This document shows positions 53,461-62,602 of a stretch of 64,000 nt of DNA, one piece after another; the stretch's first letter is position 1, and each line of letters starts with the position of its first letter. The translations under genes were made by a program, and so were the position numbers. The stretch comes from Terriglobales bacterium (GTDB lineage Bacteria > Acidobacteriota > Terriglobia > Terriglobales > Acidobacteriaceae), in NCBI GenBank assembly GCA_035567895.1, contig DATMPC010000058.1, forward strand, positions 402,675 through 466,674, written 5' to 3'. The notes below the pieces were generated by a model that ran no database searches, was not told the origin of the DNA, and saw only the letters and a program-made list of their open reading frames with translations.

Positions 53461-53545
53461 GCGAAAGTGGCGGAATTGGCAGACGCACCAGACTTAGGAT
53501 CTGGCGGGTAAAACCGTGAGGGTTCGAGTCCCTCCTTTCGCACCA
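53461..53545 (+). tRNA. tRNA-Leu (anticodon UAG), CCA encoded; its 5' part is attR
   Basis: 85 bases with a perfect acceptor stem (GCGAAAG 53461-53467 with CTTTCGC 53535-53541), a D arm, an anticodon stem CCAGA/TCTGG (53488-53492, 53500-53504) around loop CTTAGGA with TAG at 53495-53497, a long variable arm as in leucine tRNAs, the T loop GGTTCGAGTCC and a genomic ACCA end. Bases 53461-53501 equal attL. The T-arm and 3' half are host sequence; the 5' half here belongs to the element. Confidence 0.97.
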
Positions 53546-54261
53546 AAAGAAACCCCGCATCTATCAGCACTCAGGACCTTCGGACCTTCGGACCCTCTGC
53601 CTTTAGCGCGCTCCTAACCATTTTGAGTCGATCCCCAAATCTAAAGGACTTAACATGCAGGTTCCCAGCGGGTCCCCGGGGATATCCCCTCCAGATCCCC
53701 GGGATTGGGAGGGGATATCCTCCTGAATCCCCCGGGGATCTCACTTCTGAACTCCTGCCGAGCGTTCGCGGCATGCGCCGCCCCCCAGGCAAAGCTGCTG
53801 GTCTCCCCGGCGGCCGACGAAAGTTCGCCTGTTCCGTTTCGAGACTCCCATAATGGTACACCCCTGCAATTCATGGCACCCGCATAATGGCACGAGCAGC
53901 GCGTTCCAGACAAGCTTCGTCCGTTGCTCGCCAAACTTCTTCGGGTAGACGCCTCAACAACTTGCAAAGCAAAGAAAAAATATTTGAGCAATCCGTTGCT
54001 CTACAAACTTGTCACCAGCGGGCTGTGGAAGGGTGAGCCGGAAAGAAGCCTCTGGATGGCGGCGGATGCGACTCTTTCGCTGGAGATCGGGACTTTCTAC
54101 AACGCCCGAACAGATGGGGTTGGACCTGCGCGTTACTCGGTTTGTGCAGCTGACGCAGCAACTGCAGGGTAGTTGTGCCACAGATCCAAATCACTTGCGA
54201 GTTGCCGACGATTGGGGAGAAACTTCTGGCGAGGTGTGGCAGGAGGAACAGTGGAGTTCTA
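53546..54261. other. Non-coding spacer right of the element
   Basis: About 715 bp without a supported gene. It includes ACCTTCGG direct repeats right after the tRNA (53576-53598) and a GC-rich palindromic cluster at about 53670-53745, where GGGGATATCCCC-type palindromes and CCCCGGGG occur several times. These look like repeat debris next to an integration hotspot. Confidence 0.5.
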
Positions 54262-56115
54262 CTATCGTGAGAGTCCAGTTCTGCGCAGGAGCTGTTGAAA
54301 GCGAGGATTGGAATGCAATGAGCTGAACTCGTGATCCACGTTCAGATGATCCAGAGACACATTTTCGCGTTCGGCTCTTTCCAGCCAAGCGATCGCCTCT
54401 TCGTTTTCCCCGAGGCCGGCTAAAACCAGGGCGTGCTCTTGTGGCGACACATAGCGGGATTTCGACTCCAGGCTAAGTTTTGCCAGAATTTCCCGAGCCT
54501 TGGGCCTGTTTCCGGACACTGCATAGCTGTAACCGAGACTGCCCAGGTCGCCTGCCTTGGTGAACTCTGCGATCGCCTCGGGATACATTTTCTTCGCCAG
54601 GTAAGCTTCCCCTAAACATGCGCGCGTCATGGAGAAATCTGGATTCAACTCCAGCGCCCGCTGATACTCCGCGATGGCTTGATCGTATTCGCCGAGATAG
54701 AAGTAGGCGTTGCCAACGGCGCCGCTGGCGGCGAGGTTCAACGGATCAAGTTGGTGAGCAAGTTTTCTTTGGGACAGGTTGGCAGACTGCCGGCCAAGCG
54801 CCTCCAACAGGAATGCATACCAGTGGTGAGCGGTTGCGTAATTGGGGTTCAGCTCGATGGCTTTCTTGTATTCCCGTTCTGAATCCTGCCAGCGGTAATC
54901 GCTCATGAGAACTGCGGCGAGCGCATTGTGGGCCTCGGCAAGACTATCGTCCAGAGCCAGTGCCTTCGTCGCCGCTTCTCGGGCCTTCTCGAAGTACTCG
55001 CGCGGCGGCATGAGCGCCAACATCGCAAGGGGTATGTATGCCTCTGCCTCACCGGAGTAGGCCAATGCAAAATTTGGATCCTTATCGATGGCTTTCTGAA
55101 AGTAGCTCACGGCGCGAAGCAGGCTCTCCCTCGATCTCGTCTGCCAGGCGTAACGTCCAAGCACGTAGTTCTCATAAGCTTCGGGATTTACCTTGTGGAC
55201 AATTGGCCGCGATTCACGCGCGCTCATTTTCGCCTGAACTTCATAGGTGATCTGGTCGGCTACTTCGCGCTGCATCGACAACACGTCGCGCAAGTCGCGT
55301 TCATACGACTGTGCCCACAAGTGCCGATCCGTTGGAGCATAGATAAGTTGCGCGGTTATTGCCACGCGATCTCCCGACCGTTGCACCGAGCCCTCCACTA
55401 CTGCGTCCACACTGAGCTCACGCGCAATCTCAGGAACACTCTTCCTTGTCTGCTTGTATTGCATGGCCGAAGTACGCGAGATCACCCGCAGACTGCTGAG
55501 TTTGCCCAGCTCGGTGGTGAGAGCTTCCGTCATAGCGTCCGCAAAGAACTCCTGGCCCACATCGCCAGTGAGGTTCATCAACGGCAGAACTGCGATGGAC
55601 TGAATCGGAGGCACGACACTGCTTGCAGGAGTGCGGACGCGCTTCGCATACACATACAAGCCTGTGAGCACCGCCGCGAGTAAAACCGCGACCAGAGCGA
55701 CCGCATACTTTCGTGGGACGTGAGGTCGATTCGGTTCTTTCGGCGGATTCGGCGCTGGCGCCGGAGTTTCGACTGCCGCTTGAGCCCACTGCACAGGAGC
55801 GATGAAGCGGTATCCACGACGGGGAATCGTTTCGATGAACCTGGGATTATCGGCCGCGTCGTCCAGCGCTTCGCGAAGGCGGCTAATCCCAATATTGAGG
55901 CCGTGCTCGAAATCGACGAACGTATCGGAACGCCACAGCTGCTGGCGCAGCTCATCCCGTGTGACCAGTTCTCCATGACGAGCCACGAGTGCCTCCAGAA
56001 TCTGGAAGGGTTGATCCTGGAGCTTGATCCTTGAGCCTGACTTGCGAAGCTGGCGAGCTGCGATGTCGAGGTCGAATACGCCAAAGCGCACCACTTGCTT
56101 CGCCGGATTCTCCAC
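54262..56115 (-). CDS. CadC/ToxR-like winged-helix transmembrane regulator with TPR repeats
   Basis: About 617 residues from a GTG at 56115 with GAGG upstream; an ATG at 56316 in the same frame would add 67 residues without family similarity. The OmpR-type winged helix comes first (FGVFDLDIAARQLRKSGSRI, then LVTRDELRQQLWRSDTFVDF and IETIPRRGYRFIAPV). A transmembrane helix follows (YAVALVAVLLAAVLTGLYVYA, about 134-154), then a FlgO-like/adenylate-cyclase-associated region (IQSIAVLPLMNLTGDVGQEF) and about eight TPRs. The architecture is abundant in acidobacteria. It is divergent from the secreted protein at 56352, which may be its target. Confidence 0.85.
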   Translation of the reverse strand: MENPAKQVVRFGVFDLDIAARQLRKSGSRIKLQDQPFQILEALVARHGELVTRDELRQQLWRSDTFVDFEHGLNIGISRLREALDDAADNPRFIETIPRRGYRFIAPVQWAQAAVETPAPAPNPPKEPNRPHVPRKYAVALVAVLLAAVLTGLYVYAKRVRTPASSVVPPIQSIAVLPLMNLTGDVGQEFFADAMTEALTTELGKLSSLRVISRTSAMQYKQTRKSVPEIARELSVDAVVEGSVQRSGDRVAITAQLIYAPTDRHLWAQSYERDLRDVLSMQREVADQITYEVQAKMSARESRPIVHKVNPEAYENYVLGRYAWQTRSRESLLRAVSYFQKAIDKDPNFALAYSGEAEAYIPLAMLALMPPREYFEKAREAATKALALDDSLAEAHNALAAVLMSDYRWQDSEREYKKAIELNPNYATAHHWYAFLLEALGRQSANLSQRKLAHQLDPLNLAASGAVGNAYFYLGEYDQAIAEYQRALELNPDFSMTRACLGEAYLAKKMYPEAIAEFTKAGDLGSLGYSYAVSGNRPKAREILAKLSLESKSRYVSPQEHALVLAGLGENEEAIAWLERAERENVSLDHLNVDHEFSSLHSNPRFQQLLRRTGLSR

Positions 56116-56351
56116 TTCGTCCTCGGCTCCCCGCCGGACGCGGGGCGTAGCCCCTGCAGTAGCGTCATTCAAGACTCTATTTGCTCCCAAATCCTGTGTT
56201 ACCTCCGGCCGTATCCGACGCAAACCATGGAGGTTATTCGGATACTTCCATTTGCGTCGTGGTGTATTGCCTTGCTTCGTCAAATCCGCGAGAGTTCGGC
56301 GCAGACGCAGCGTCACGCAACTTGATGCTGCTCATAACTTGGAGGATTTAA

Positions 56352-56942
56352 ATGTTCAGGAAGTCGTTAGTTTCAATGTCGACCGTAGCTCTGTTGATGT
56401 TTGCGGTCTCTCTCGCCACTTGCACACCAGTCTTTGCCGCCGATCGTGATCATGCTCAAGACGACAAGACGCTGAAGGTAGATGTCGCGATCGACGCCGC
56501 TACTTTTTCCCCAAATAATAACGATCCATCCGATCCCAGCAATCCCAAACGGGGAACGACATTCATTGTAACCGGGAAGATCTTTCCTGCCGGAACGATT
56601 CCCCCAGGCGTTACGTCTTTTGATCCCAACCAACCAGGCAGCATCGGTCTATGGGCATGCCGTGGCGTATTCCTTGCCGACCTCGCCGACATCATGAGCG
56701 GCAAGGCAAAGCACGCCTTCGATACCACCCAATTGTTCTTCTTCCCCGACGACAACAACCTGATCGCGGTTGAAGGCATTGAAGGAAGCGTAGGCGTCAC
56801 CACCCAGCGCGTCATTCTCGGCGGCACCGGGATGTTCACTGGGGTCTCGGGAACCGCAAGCCAGGAGACGATTGGCCTGAATCAAAATGGGAATGGACTC
56901 TTCGATCTGCGATTCACCCTCAACCTGAAGCGCGCGGATTAG
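56352..56942 (+). CDS. Secreted dirigent / allene-oxide-cyclase-like beta-barrel protein
   Basis: 196 residues with GGAGG upstream and a signal peptide (MFRKSLVSMSTVALLMFAVS ... VFAA). The mature part has an Asp/Asn-rich start and then RGVFLADLADIMSGK and VILGGTGMFTGVSGTASQE, the latter close to the motif GGTGxFxGAxG of dirigent and allene-oxide-cyclase barrels. In plants such proteins steer radical coupling; bacterial roles are not established. The vanadium-haloperoxidase-type gene next door makes a link with oxidised products thinkable but unproven. Confidence 0.6.
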   Translation: MFRKSLVSMSTVALLMFAVSLATCTPVFAADRDHAQDDKTLKVDVAIDAATFSPNNNDPSDPSNPKRGTTFIVTGKIFPAGTIPPGVTSFDPNQPGSIGLWACRGVFLADLADIMSGKAKHAFDTTQLFFFPDDNNLIAVEGIEGSVGVTTQRVILGGTGMFTGVSGTASQETIGLNQNGNGLFDLRFTLNLKRAD

Positions 56943-57090
56943 CGCAAATGGATTGCCGGACTTCTGGCCGGCAGCTTGGAGGAGATGAGCCACCTTGGTG
57001 TGTCTCTGCCTCCGGAGGACTCTTGGCGCGGTGCTTTGTTCGTGCAGAGTCCTCCACTTTTACAGATTCTTACTCACACAAGGAGCATTC

Positions 57091-58578
57091 ATGATTCGCA
57101 TTCGAGCAGTGGTCGCCGTCTTTTTTTTCACCTTTATTTATACAGTTTCAATTTTCGCGCAGAGTCCAACCATCGTGGTGCAGTGGAATCAGGCGACGCT
57201 ACAGGGCGTGCGCGACAGTACGCTTGGTCCGCCGATGGTGGCCCGCGCGCTGGCCATCGTGCATACCTGCGCTTACGATGCCTGGACTGCTTACGATAAG
57301 CGGGCCAACGGTAGCCATCTCGGCGGGCAACTTCGGCGTCCTGCAAAGGAACACACGCTTGCAAACAAGAACAAGGCGATCAGCTTTGCCGCGTACAGAG
57401 CGGCGGTTGACCTCTTTCCCGTCGACAAAGTTAGCGTCTTCGATCCGTTGATGGCTCAACTCGGGTACGACATCAATGACACTTCTGCCGACACAAAAAC
57501 ACCAAGTGGAATCGGCAATGTAGCTTGCGCTGCAGTGCTCGCCTTTCGTCACGGCGACGGGTCGAACCAGCTCGGCAATCTGACCGCAAGCGGAGTGGCT
57601 TATGCGGATTACACCGGCTATGTTCCAAAGAACAAGCCGAGCACCGTACCAGTGAGCGACCTCTCGACCATTGTCGAAGCGGACCGCTGGCAACCGCTCA
57701 CCTTCAACAATGGCACGGTGGTCGTCACGCCTGGATTTGTCGGTGCGCAATGGTTCAAGGTGATTCCATTTGCCCTGACTTCTCCCGATCAATTTCTGCC
57801 CTTCATCTCCGGCTTTGGCCCTGCGCTTAAGGGCTCGACGACGTTTTTCGAGCAAGCCAAAGCTTTGCTCGATCTCAGCGCCAGACTTACGGATGAGCAG
57901 AAGATGATCGCCGAATATTGGGCCAACGGCCCGCACTCGGAACTTCCTCCAGGGCACTGGGACCTCTTCGCGCAATTCATCTCAGCGCGCGATCACCACA
58001 CGGTGGATCAGGACGTGAAGATGTTCTTCGCGCTCACCAACGCTATCTCCGATGCCGGTATAGCTTGCTGGGACGCAAAGCGTCACTTCGATTCGGTGCG
58101 CCCCATAACCGCCATTCCATCCTTGTTTCATGGACAGCAGGTGCGAGCCTGGGGTGGTCCCGGAAAGGGAACGATCACCATCGACGGGGCAAACTGGATT
58201 CCCTACCAGCCGAGCACTTTTCCCACTCCTCCGTTTCCTGAATACGTGTCGGGACACAGCACGTTCAGCGCGGCCGGCGCCGAGATCCTGAAACGCTTTA
58301 CCGGCAGCGATTTCTTTGGAGTCTCAGTCACCTTTGCTCCCGGAAGCTCCGTGATCGAACCAGGACTCACACCACAGCACGCCGTGACCCTCTCCTGGGC
58401 AACATTCACCGACGCAGCAAATCAAGCCGGCATCTCACGCCGCTACGGAGGCATTCACTTCGAACTCGGAGACCTCGTGGGAAGAGCCACAGGGAGGCTC
58501 GTGGCCAGGCAGGCCTGGAAGAAATCGGTCAGCTACTTCCACCCTGAGAAAGATGACCGGGACGAGGATGAGGACTAG
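57091..58578 (+). CDS. Vanadium-dependent haloperoxidase / PAP2-like exported protein
   Basis: 495 residues from an ATG with AGGAG upstream. A signal peptide (MIRIRAVVAVFFFTFIYTVSIFAQ) precedes a helical bundle. The vanadate/phosphate-binding segments are CWDAKRHFDSVRPITAI (the Lys and Arg-Pro pair), FPEYVSGHSTFSAAGAEIL (Ser-Gly-His) and SRRYGGIHFELGDLVGR (Arg and His), in the usual order. Such enzymes oxidise halides with peroxide, or act as acid phosphatases; bacterial members without a proven halide are common. It is the second of three rightward genes in this cluster. Confidence 0.85.
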   Translation: MIRIRAVVAVFFFTFIYTVSIFAQSPTIVVQWNQATLQGVRDSTLGPPMVARALAIVHTCAYDAWTAYDKRANGSHLGGQLRRPAKEHTLANKNKAISFAAYRAAVDLFPVDKVSVFDPLMAQLGYDINDTSADTKTPSGIGNVACAAVLAFRHGDGSNQLGNLTASGVAYADYTGYVPKNKPSTVPVSDLSTIVEADRWQPLTFNNGTVVVTPGFVGAQWFKVIPFALTSPDQFLPFISGFGPALKGSTTFFEQAKALLDLSARLTDEQKMIAEYWANGPHSELPPGHWDLFAQFISARDHHTVDQDVKMFFALTNAISDAGIACWDAKRHFDSVRPITAIPSLFHGQQVRAWGGPGKGTITIDGANWIPYQPSTFPTPPFPEYVSGHSTFSAAGAEILKRFTGSDFFGVSVTFAPGSSVIEPGLTPQHAVTLSWATFTDAANQAGISRRYGGIHFELGDLVGRATGRLVARQAWKKSVSYFHPEKDDRDEDED

Positions 58579-58751
58579 GAAAACTCGGGAGATTGGCGTC
58601 CGTATGGCGCGGGGAGTAAGCAAAAAGCACCTAGTCGAGATCGTCCATATTGTGCTTCGCGAACCATGCTGCGATCGAAGACGCCGAAAGGTCAGCGTCA
58701 CCAGCGCAGAGCCAGTTAGAGATGCATTTTCATTGAATGGAAGGAGAAGTT

Positions 58752-59864
58752 ATGTTCAGTAGAATTGCAGGTTTTATTTACGGGGTAGTTTGCTATCTCG
58801 CGTTTCTTGGGGCTTTCTTATTTGCGATCGGGTTCATCGGAAACTTCGCTGTTCCGAAATCCATCGACGCTGCACCTCAGACTGCCGTTACGTTCGCGCT
58901 GGCCATTGACGTCTTGTTGTTGGGACTATTCGCGGTTCAGCACAGTGTGATGGCTCGCCAATGGTTCAAGACTGCGTGGACCCGAATCGTGCCTGCGCCT
59001 GTGGAACGGAGCACGTACGTGCTGTTCTCCAGTTTGGCGTTATTCCTGTTGTTCTGGAAATGGCAGCCAATCGGGGGCGTGATTTGGAACGTGGAGAACG
59101 CCACAGGACGACTGATAATCCTGGCGCTCTATGCGGTTGGCTGGCTGACCGTACTGGTTGCAACCTTCCTCATCAACCACTTCGACCTGCTCGGATTGCG
59201 ACAAGTCTGGCTATATCTCTGCGGCCAGCCGTACACGCCCCTCAAGTTCCGCACGCCGGGCCTGTACCGCTTCGTTCGACATCCTTTGTATGTAGGGTGG
59301 CTCCTCGTGTTTTGGTCGGCGCCGCTGATGACATCCGCACATCTGGTGTTCGCAATTGCGACTACCGCATACATCTTGATTGCAATTCAATTCGAGGAAC
59401 GCGACCTGGTGCGATTTCATGGAGAATACGAAGAATATCGACGCCGCGTGCCGATGCTCCTGCCCATCGGTTCTAAGATGAAAAAACTGATTACTATGCT
59501 GTTTATTGTGGGGGCCACTCTTTTTACGGCGTCGAGAGCGAATGCTCAAGTACTTGTGGTTACCGTCCCATTCGATTTCGCGGTCGCCGGAAAAACGATG
59601 CCCGCCGCCACCTACATCGTCCAAGATTTTAAAGACAGCAGACTCTTCGCATTCATGGGCGATGGGCAATCCACTATGGTCGTCGCCACTGAAACGGATA
59701 GCACTGTCACCGGAGGTAAGCTGGTGTTCCATCGATTTGGCGATGAATACTTTTTAAGCGATATGGTGACGCGAAGCGGCAAGATGCATTTTGCTGCCTC
59801 TGCCAGGGAGCGACGCGCTCGACGCGCGGCTCAACACTCACTTACGACCGTTTTAGGAAACTGA
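58752..59864 (+). CDS. mddA: Methanethiol S-methyltransferase (MddA-like) fused in frame to a secreted-type protein
   Basis: 371 residues from the ATG at 58752 (AAGGAG upstream). Residues 1-242 are an integral membrane methyltransferase of the NnrU/isoprenylcysteine methyltransferase type with MddA features: AVQHSVMARQWFK, NHFDLLGLRQVWLY, YRFVRHPLYVGWLLVFW and EERDLVRFHGEYEEYRRRVPML. MddA makes dimethyl sulfide from methanethiol with SAM. From Met243 (59478) the frame continues with MKKLITMLFIVGATLFTASRA, which looks like an intact signal peptide, and a 105-residue domain (VVTVPFDFAVAGKTMPAATYIVQ) typical of small secreted proteins of acidobacteria. Either two genes have fused or a stop has been lost. 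Confidence 0.8.
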   Translation: MFSRIAGFIYGVVCYLAFLGAFLFAIGFIGNFAVPKSIDAAPQTAVTFALAIDVLLLGLFAVQHSVMARQWFKTAWTRIVPAPVERSTYVLFSSLALFLLFWKWQPIGGVIWNVENATGRLIILALYAVGWLTVLVATFLINHFDLLGLRQVWLYLCGQPYTPLKFRTPGLYRFVRHPLYVGWLLVFWSAPLMTSAHLVFAIATTAYILIAIQFEERDLVRFHGEYEEYRRRVPMLLPIGSKMKKLITMLFIVGATLFTASRANAQVLVVTVPFDFAVAGKTMPAATYIVQDFKDSRLFAFMGDGQSTMVVATETDSTVTGGKLVFHRFGDEYFLSDMVTRSGKMHFAASARERRARRAAQHSLTTVLGN

Positions 59865-59985
59865 CACCGGCTCGATCTTGACGCGACGGATTTCCCGGCC
59901 TGGGTCGATCACGTCGTACCCTATGAAACCCGGCTTCGTCGCGCAAGTCGAGTTAACGCGTCAATCGACGGCCGAAAGCCTTGCC

Positions 59986-61968
59986 TTAGGTCATCATCTT
60001 CTTTGCTTCCAACTTCAGGTCGAGACGCCGGATGAGTCGTAGCAGGGAGTTGGGGTGAAGGCCGAGCGTTTTGGCCGCTTCGGTGTAACTTCCGTTGGCG
60101 TCTTGCAGGGCTTGCAGGATCACTTGCTTTTTCGTGTCTTTCATTGCGCCGGCGTATTTTGTAGCCGGCACTCCGGCGGGCGTCACTGCCTCGGCGACCG
60201 CTTCCGGTAAGTCTTCTGTCAGGATTGCATCGGCAGAGCCAAGTACCAGGGCTCGCTCGATAGCGTTTTCTAGTTCACGAACATTGCCCGGCCAGTCGTA
60301 GCTGGTTAGGCAGAGTCGAGCTCCCTCACTGAGCCCCTTTGACCGCACGTTGCACTTCTTCGCCGCCTTCGTGATGAAGTACTCTGCAAGATCTGCTATG
60401 TCCTCGCGTCTATCGCGCAACGGTGGAACGGTGATGGCGACGACGTTGAGGCGGTAAAAGAGATCTTTTCGAAACTTCCCGGATTGCACGCACTCCTGGA
60501 GATCCTGATTCGTGGCAGCAATCAGCCTGAGATCGATTTTGATAGGACGGGTTCCACCAACCCGCTCGAATTCACGCTCCTGTAGCACACGGAGCAACTT
60601 CGCCTGTAGCGGCAATGCAAGTTCGCCGATCTCGTCTAGAAACAGTGTTCCGCCGCCAGCAACCTCAATTTTTCCCTTCTTCTGAGCGGCAGCTCCGGTA
60701 AAAGCGCCCTTCTCATAGCCGAACAGCTCGCTTTCGAGGAGGGTCTCAGCGATCGCGGCGCAGTTGATGGCAACAAAGGGCGCGTTGCCGCGAGGGCTAT
60801 TCGAATGTAGCGCGTGAGCGACCAATTCCTTGCCTGTCCCACTCTCGCCCTCAATGAGTACGGTGGAATCAGTTGGCGCTACGCGGCGGATAAACTCGAA
60901 CACTTCACGAATCTTCGGGCTCGTGCCGACCATGTTGTGTTCGACAGCGATCTGGGCCCTCAGTTCATGGTTCTCCTGCTTCAGACCTTCCAGGTAGTTG
61001 ATGTTTTCCAGTGCCAAAGCTGCGAGGCTCGCGATGGCGGTCAAGACCTGCAGGTGATTCTCGTCAAAGTTCACCCTTGCGTCTTTCGTGTCGAGATAGA
61101 TCACCGCGCCAATTTTGGCGGACAACGTCAACGGCACGCACATGAGGGCATGAATGGGAAAATCAGCGAAGCTGGAACTCTTGCGGAGTTCAGGATTCTC
61201 CGGAACTTCGCGAATCATCAGACCGCTACGTTCTCGGACTACACGAGAGACGACCGTGCGGCTCACTTTCACCGGAAATCCCGGCCCGCGATGGCGGTCC
61301 CATCCTACCGACCAATTGACTTGTCCCGGTTCGTCTCCGAGAGCGAGAAGAGCGCCGCGATCGGCAGGAACGATATCGAAGATCATTCCCAGAAGCTGCC
61401 AGGCTAGCGATTCCCGATCCCGAAGCTTGCTGATGTTCTTGGCGATTACCAGGAGTGTATTCAGATCACGTGCGAGTCGTCCGCCTTGGACAAAGTCCTT
61501 CGTGATCGTTTCCGGCTTGAGATACAAGGCATCTTCCTGCCGGAGCAGAGTTTGGGCACCCGGAACGTCGGAGTTATCGTCGAGTTCTGCCCGAGTCGAT
61601 TCTCGCTGAACCTCATCCTCGCGCAGCAAGAAGGCGAAAACCGAACTTCCCAGCGAGATTTGATCCCCGTGATGGAGGACCTGCTGGCTGATAGGCACGC
61701 CATTAACAATCGTCCCGTGCCGGCTTCCCAGATCGCGGATCACGAACTGTTCGTTGTCGCGGGCGATTACGCAATGTTGCCGCGACAGGATCGGATCAGA
61801 AATACAGACGTGATTCGAAAGCCCACGGCCGATGGTGAGTTCCATGTCCCGCAAAGGGATTACGGATTCGGCCATCTCTCCGGCAAGGGCGACCAATTTG
61901 GGAGCAGAGGGGGTATCCACAGATATTAGGCCTTGGATTTGTGTAGCACAGTTCCCTGCTGGATGCAT
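59986..61968 (-). CDS. FHA-GAF-AAA+ sigma54-dependent transcriptional activator
   Basis: About 661 residues from an ATG at 61968; a GTG at 61920 and an ATG at 62073 are possible. The FHA domain ([31 protein letters not shown]) comes first, then a GAF domain (about 150-310), then the AAA+ domain with Walker A GESGTGKE, the sigma54-contact loop [10 protein letters not shown], Walker [13 protein letters not shown] and the arginine finger region [15 protein letters not shown]. The Fis-type HTH is at the end ([20 protein letters not shown]). It has an FHA input in place of a receiver, so a Ser/Thr kinase probably controls it. No kinase gene lies in the window. Confidence 0.92.
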   Translation of the reverse strand: MHPAGNCATQIQGLISVDTPSAPKLVALAGEMAESVIPLRDMELTIGRGLSNHVCISDPILSRQHCVIARDNEQFVIRDLGSRHGTIVNGVPISQQVLHHGDQISLGSSVFAFLLREDEVQRESTRAELDDNSDVPGAQTLLRQEDALYLKPETITKDFVQGGRLARDLNTLLVIAKNISKLRDRESLAWQLLGMIFDIVPADRGALLALGDEPGQVNWSVGWDRHRGPGFPVKVSRTVVSRVVRERSGLMIREVPENPELRKSSSFADFPIHALMCVPLTLSAKIGAVIYLDTKDARVNFDENHLQVLTAIASLAALALENINYLEGLKQENHELRAQIAVEHNMVGTSPKIREVFEFIRRVAPTDSTVLIEGESGTGKELVAHALHSNSPRGNAPFVAINCAAIAETLLESELFGYEKGAFTGAAAQKKGKIEVAGGGTLFLDEIGELALPLQAKLLRVLQEREFERVGGTRPIKIDLRLIAATNQDLQECVQSGKFRKDLFYRLNVVAITVPPLRDRREDIADLAEYFITKAAKKCNVRSKGLSEGARLCLTSYDWPGNVRELENAIERALVLGSADAILTEDLPEAVAEAVTPAGVPATKYAGAMKDTKKQVILQALQDANGSYTEAAKTLGLHPNSLLRLIRRLDLKLEAKKMMT

Positions 61969-62181
61969 CTGCTTGGGATTAACCCGAGTGCGAATCGCCG
62001 CTAACCGTCCGGTTAAGAATCTGAACCGATAGACCGGGGTTACCGGGCTGTACAAGATCAGGAACCGGACCAATTCACTGCAGAATCAGCTACTTACACG
62101 AGTTATTTTCAGTTCGGTTACCTACTTAGGACGACTGGCACATGGCTTGCAATTGCTGTTGGCATGAACACGGAGATGCTC

Positions 62182-62391
62182 ATGCCCCCTAAACAAAATC
62201 TGAAGCCGTGGAATACTCCCGATTTCGAGGTCAGGTTCAGAGAAGCAATGGGTCGCAACATGACTGGTCAGGAACGCGAGTTCTTCGGCATCGCTGAGGA
62301 CAAAGCGGAATTGCAGGCGTCGAACGATGCTTCCGATAGGGCGCAGTTTGCCTGGCAAGCTTTACGACGCATCAGCGCGCTGCTGGGTTGA
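62182..62391 (+). CDS. Small hypothetical protein
   Basis: 69 residues from an ATG at 62182 with GGAG six bases upstream; two earlier in-frame ATGs exist (62164 and 62176). Polar and helical (MTGQEREFFGIAEDKAELQA, FAWQALRRISALLG). No family is recognised. It is followed after 7 bp by another small frame on the same strand. Confidence 0.45.
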   Translation: MPPKQNLKPWNTPDFEVRFREAMGRNMTGQEREFFGIAEDKAELQASNDASDRAQFAWQALRRISALLG

Positions 62392-62398
62392 AGGGAAA

Positions 62399-62602
62399 AT
62401 GCATCGAGTTGAGTATCCCTCACCTAAGCCTGTACGTCGCGAAGTTACGGTGCACTGCACAGATGGCGATGGCTTGTCGGAACGGAGACAGGTGCCGCTG
62501 GTGAGCTTGGCAACGTTCATTCTGAACAGCGTGCAAGCGCCTCGGGCAAATCGGTCGGCTACCAGGGTACAGCGGATTGACTGGAGTAACTCGAATGTAT
62601 AG
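62399..62602 (+). CDS. Small hypothetical protein
   Basis: 67 residues from the ATG at 62399 with AAGGGA just before. Basic, with HRVEYPSPKPVRREVTVHCT and LVSLATFILNSVQ. The end overlaps the start of the dioxygenase gene by a few bases. No family is recognised. Confidence 0.4.
   Translation: MHRVEYPSPKPVRREVTVHCTDGDGLSERRQVPLVSLATFILNSVQAPRANRSATRVQRIDWSNSNV

Larger units (their letters stand above)
38407..53501. mobile_element. tRNA-Leu-integrated element, prophage remnant or satellite (about 15.05 kb)
   Basis: Bounded by the two 41-bp att copies, with a tyrosine integrase at the right end. Contents from right to left: integrase, zinc-binding protein, divergent control region, HTH (excisionase-like) protein, a leftward operon with a RepA/DnaB-like ATPase, DUF5681 protein, RHH and HTH proteins, a 572-residue Gln/Ala-rich protein, several small proteins, a Com-like ribbon and an exported beta-helix protein, then rightward cargo up to attL. 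I find no terminase large subunit, portal, major capsid, protease, tail tube, holin or endolysin. It is thus either a prophage that has lost its head module or a satellite that relies on another phage. Confidence 0.85.

Noticed and set aside
54928..55683. 251-residue + strand frame
   Set aside because: It is antisense to the TPR regulator; the helical repeat coding explains the open frame.
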